The notes below the pieces were generated by a model. The model did no database searches. It saw only the letters and a program-made list of their open reading frames with translations, and had not been told where the DNA came from. A program made the position numbers and the translations under genes. Source: Planctomycetota bacterium (lineage in GTDB: Bacteria; Planctomycetota; Phycisphaerae; Phycisphaerales; UBA5793). Taken from it: a DNA stretch of 64,000 nucleotides. The first letter of the stretch is position 1; every line of letters starts with the position of its first letter. This document shows positions 63,780-64,000 of the stretch, one piece after another. The stretch lies in the NCBI GenBank assembly GCA_013112555.1, contig JABFGK010000002.1:1426001-1490000 (forward strand), written 5' to 3'.

Positions 63780-64000
63780 TCACACCATCATCCCATACGC
63801 CCAACCGACCAGCGTGCTTAACACAACGACCAGTGACACGAAGACAATCGTCTTTTGCGTTCCCAGTATGCTTCGAATCACCAGCATATTCGGCAGTGAC
63901 AGGGACGGGCCGGCCAACAGCAGCGCCAGCGCCGGTCCCTGCCCCATCCCGCTGCCGATCAACCCCTGTAAAATCGGCACTTCCGTCAGCGTCGCGAAAT
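63780..64000 (-). CDS. ArsP-type permease, C-terminal end (cut by window edge)
   Basis: The frame is open from the window edge; about 73 codons are present. FATLTEVPILQGLIGSGMGQ, then GPALALLLAGPSLSLPNMLV, IRSILGTQKTIVFV and a last membrane segment match the end of DUF318/ArsP permeases, which export organic or trivalent arsenicals. A methionine-like start near 63980 is really an internal GTG codon. It is the most upstream gene seen of this minus-strand run; more of the island lies beyond the window. Confidence 0.82.
   Translation of the reverse strand, partial: FATLTEVPILQGLIGSGMGQGPALALLLAGPSLSLPNMLVIRSILGTQKTIVFVSLVVVLSTLVGWAYGMMV

Overview
The window is high-GC DNA from a Gram-negative-type bacterium. 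Kdo-8-phosphate synthase, a TolC-type outer-membrane channel, a CBM9/DUF5916 beta-barrel protein and several lipoproteins all imply an outer membrane. HAF-repeat exoproteins, a Cys-type sulfatase, giant secreted proteins of unknown function, FKBP repeats, mostly single-gene transcription units and palindrome-rich intergenic DNA suggest Planctomycetota, perhaps a Phycisphaerae-like lineage. That placement is inference; there is no rRNA gene in the window and I recognised no tRNA.

Layout. 1-9.98 kb is core and housekeeping: mutS (cut by the window edge), a DUF1444 protein, kdsA, an alpha/beta hydrolase, a HAF-repeat exoprotein and hflX, separated by palindromic repeat clusters. 9.99-15.57 kb is a compact minus-strand capsid module: portal, scaffold-like coiled coil, SU10/DUF5309-type major capsid protein, connector-like protein, BhlA-like holin candidate and a lipoprotein. 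It has no terminase, tail, integrase or replication gene and sits between ordinary chromosomal genes. 15.7-21.4 kb holds a TolC-like channel, an efflux adaptor without its pump, and isocitrate dehydrogenase. 21.5-54.1 kb is a mixed chromosomal stretch: a giant secreted protein, a NagB-deacetylase fusion, methyltransferases, a membrane P-loop ATPase, phosphomannomutase, a DciA-like protein, a tight MBL/ferredoxin/FluC/DUF190 operon, secreted and outer-membrane proteins, sulfatase, SppA, sulfotransferase, RsfS, a histidine kinase, a triple FKBP, an AbgT transporter and prfB with a programmed frameshift.

54.3-64 kb is an arsenic island, entirely on the minus strand and running off the window. 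It encodes a putative respiratory arsenate reductase (arrC-arrA-arrB-arrD) preceded by a Cys-containing Rrf2 regulator, an ACR3 arsenite exporter, ArsR, and a redox/export relay made of a CcdA-type membrane protein, a thioredoxin fused to an ArsF-like domain, a small CxxC thioredoxin-fold protein and the end of an ArsP-type permease. Together these could reduce arsenate at the cell envelope, sense arsenite or redox state, and export arsenicals.

The two best candidates for something undescribed are the terminase-less capsid module and the arsenate-respiration plus ArsF/CcdA island. A secondary theme is a set of short palindromic 'words' shuffled between intergenic regions.
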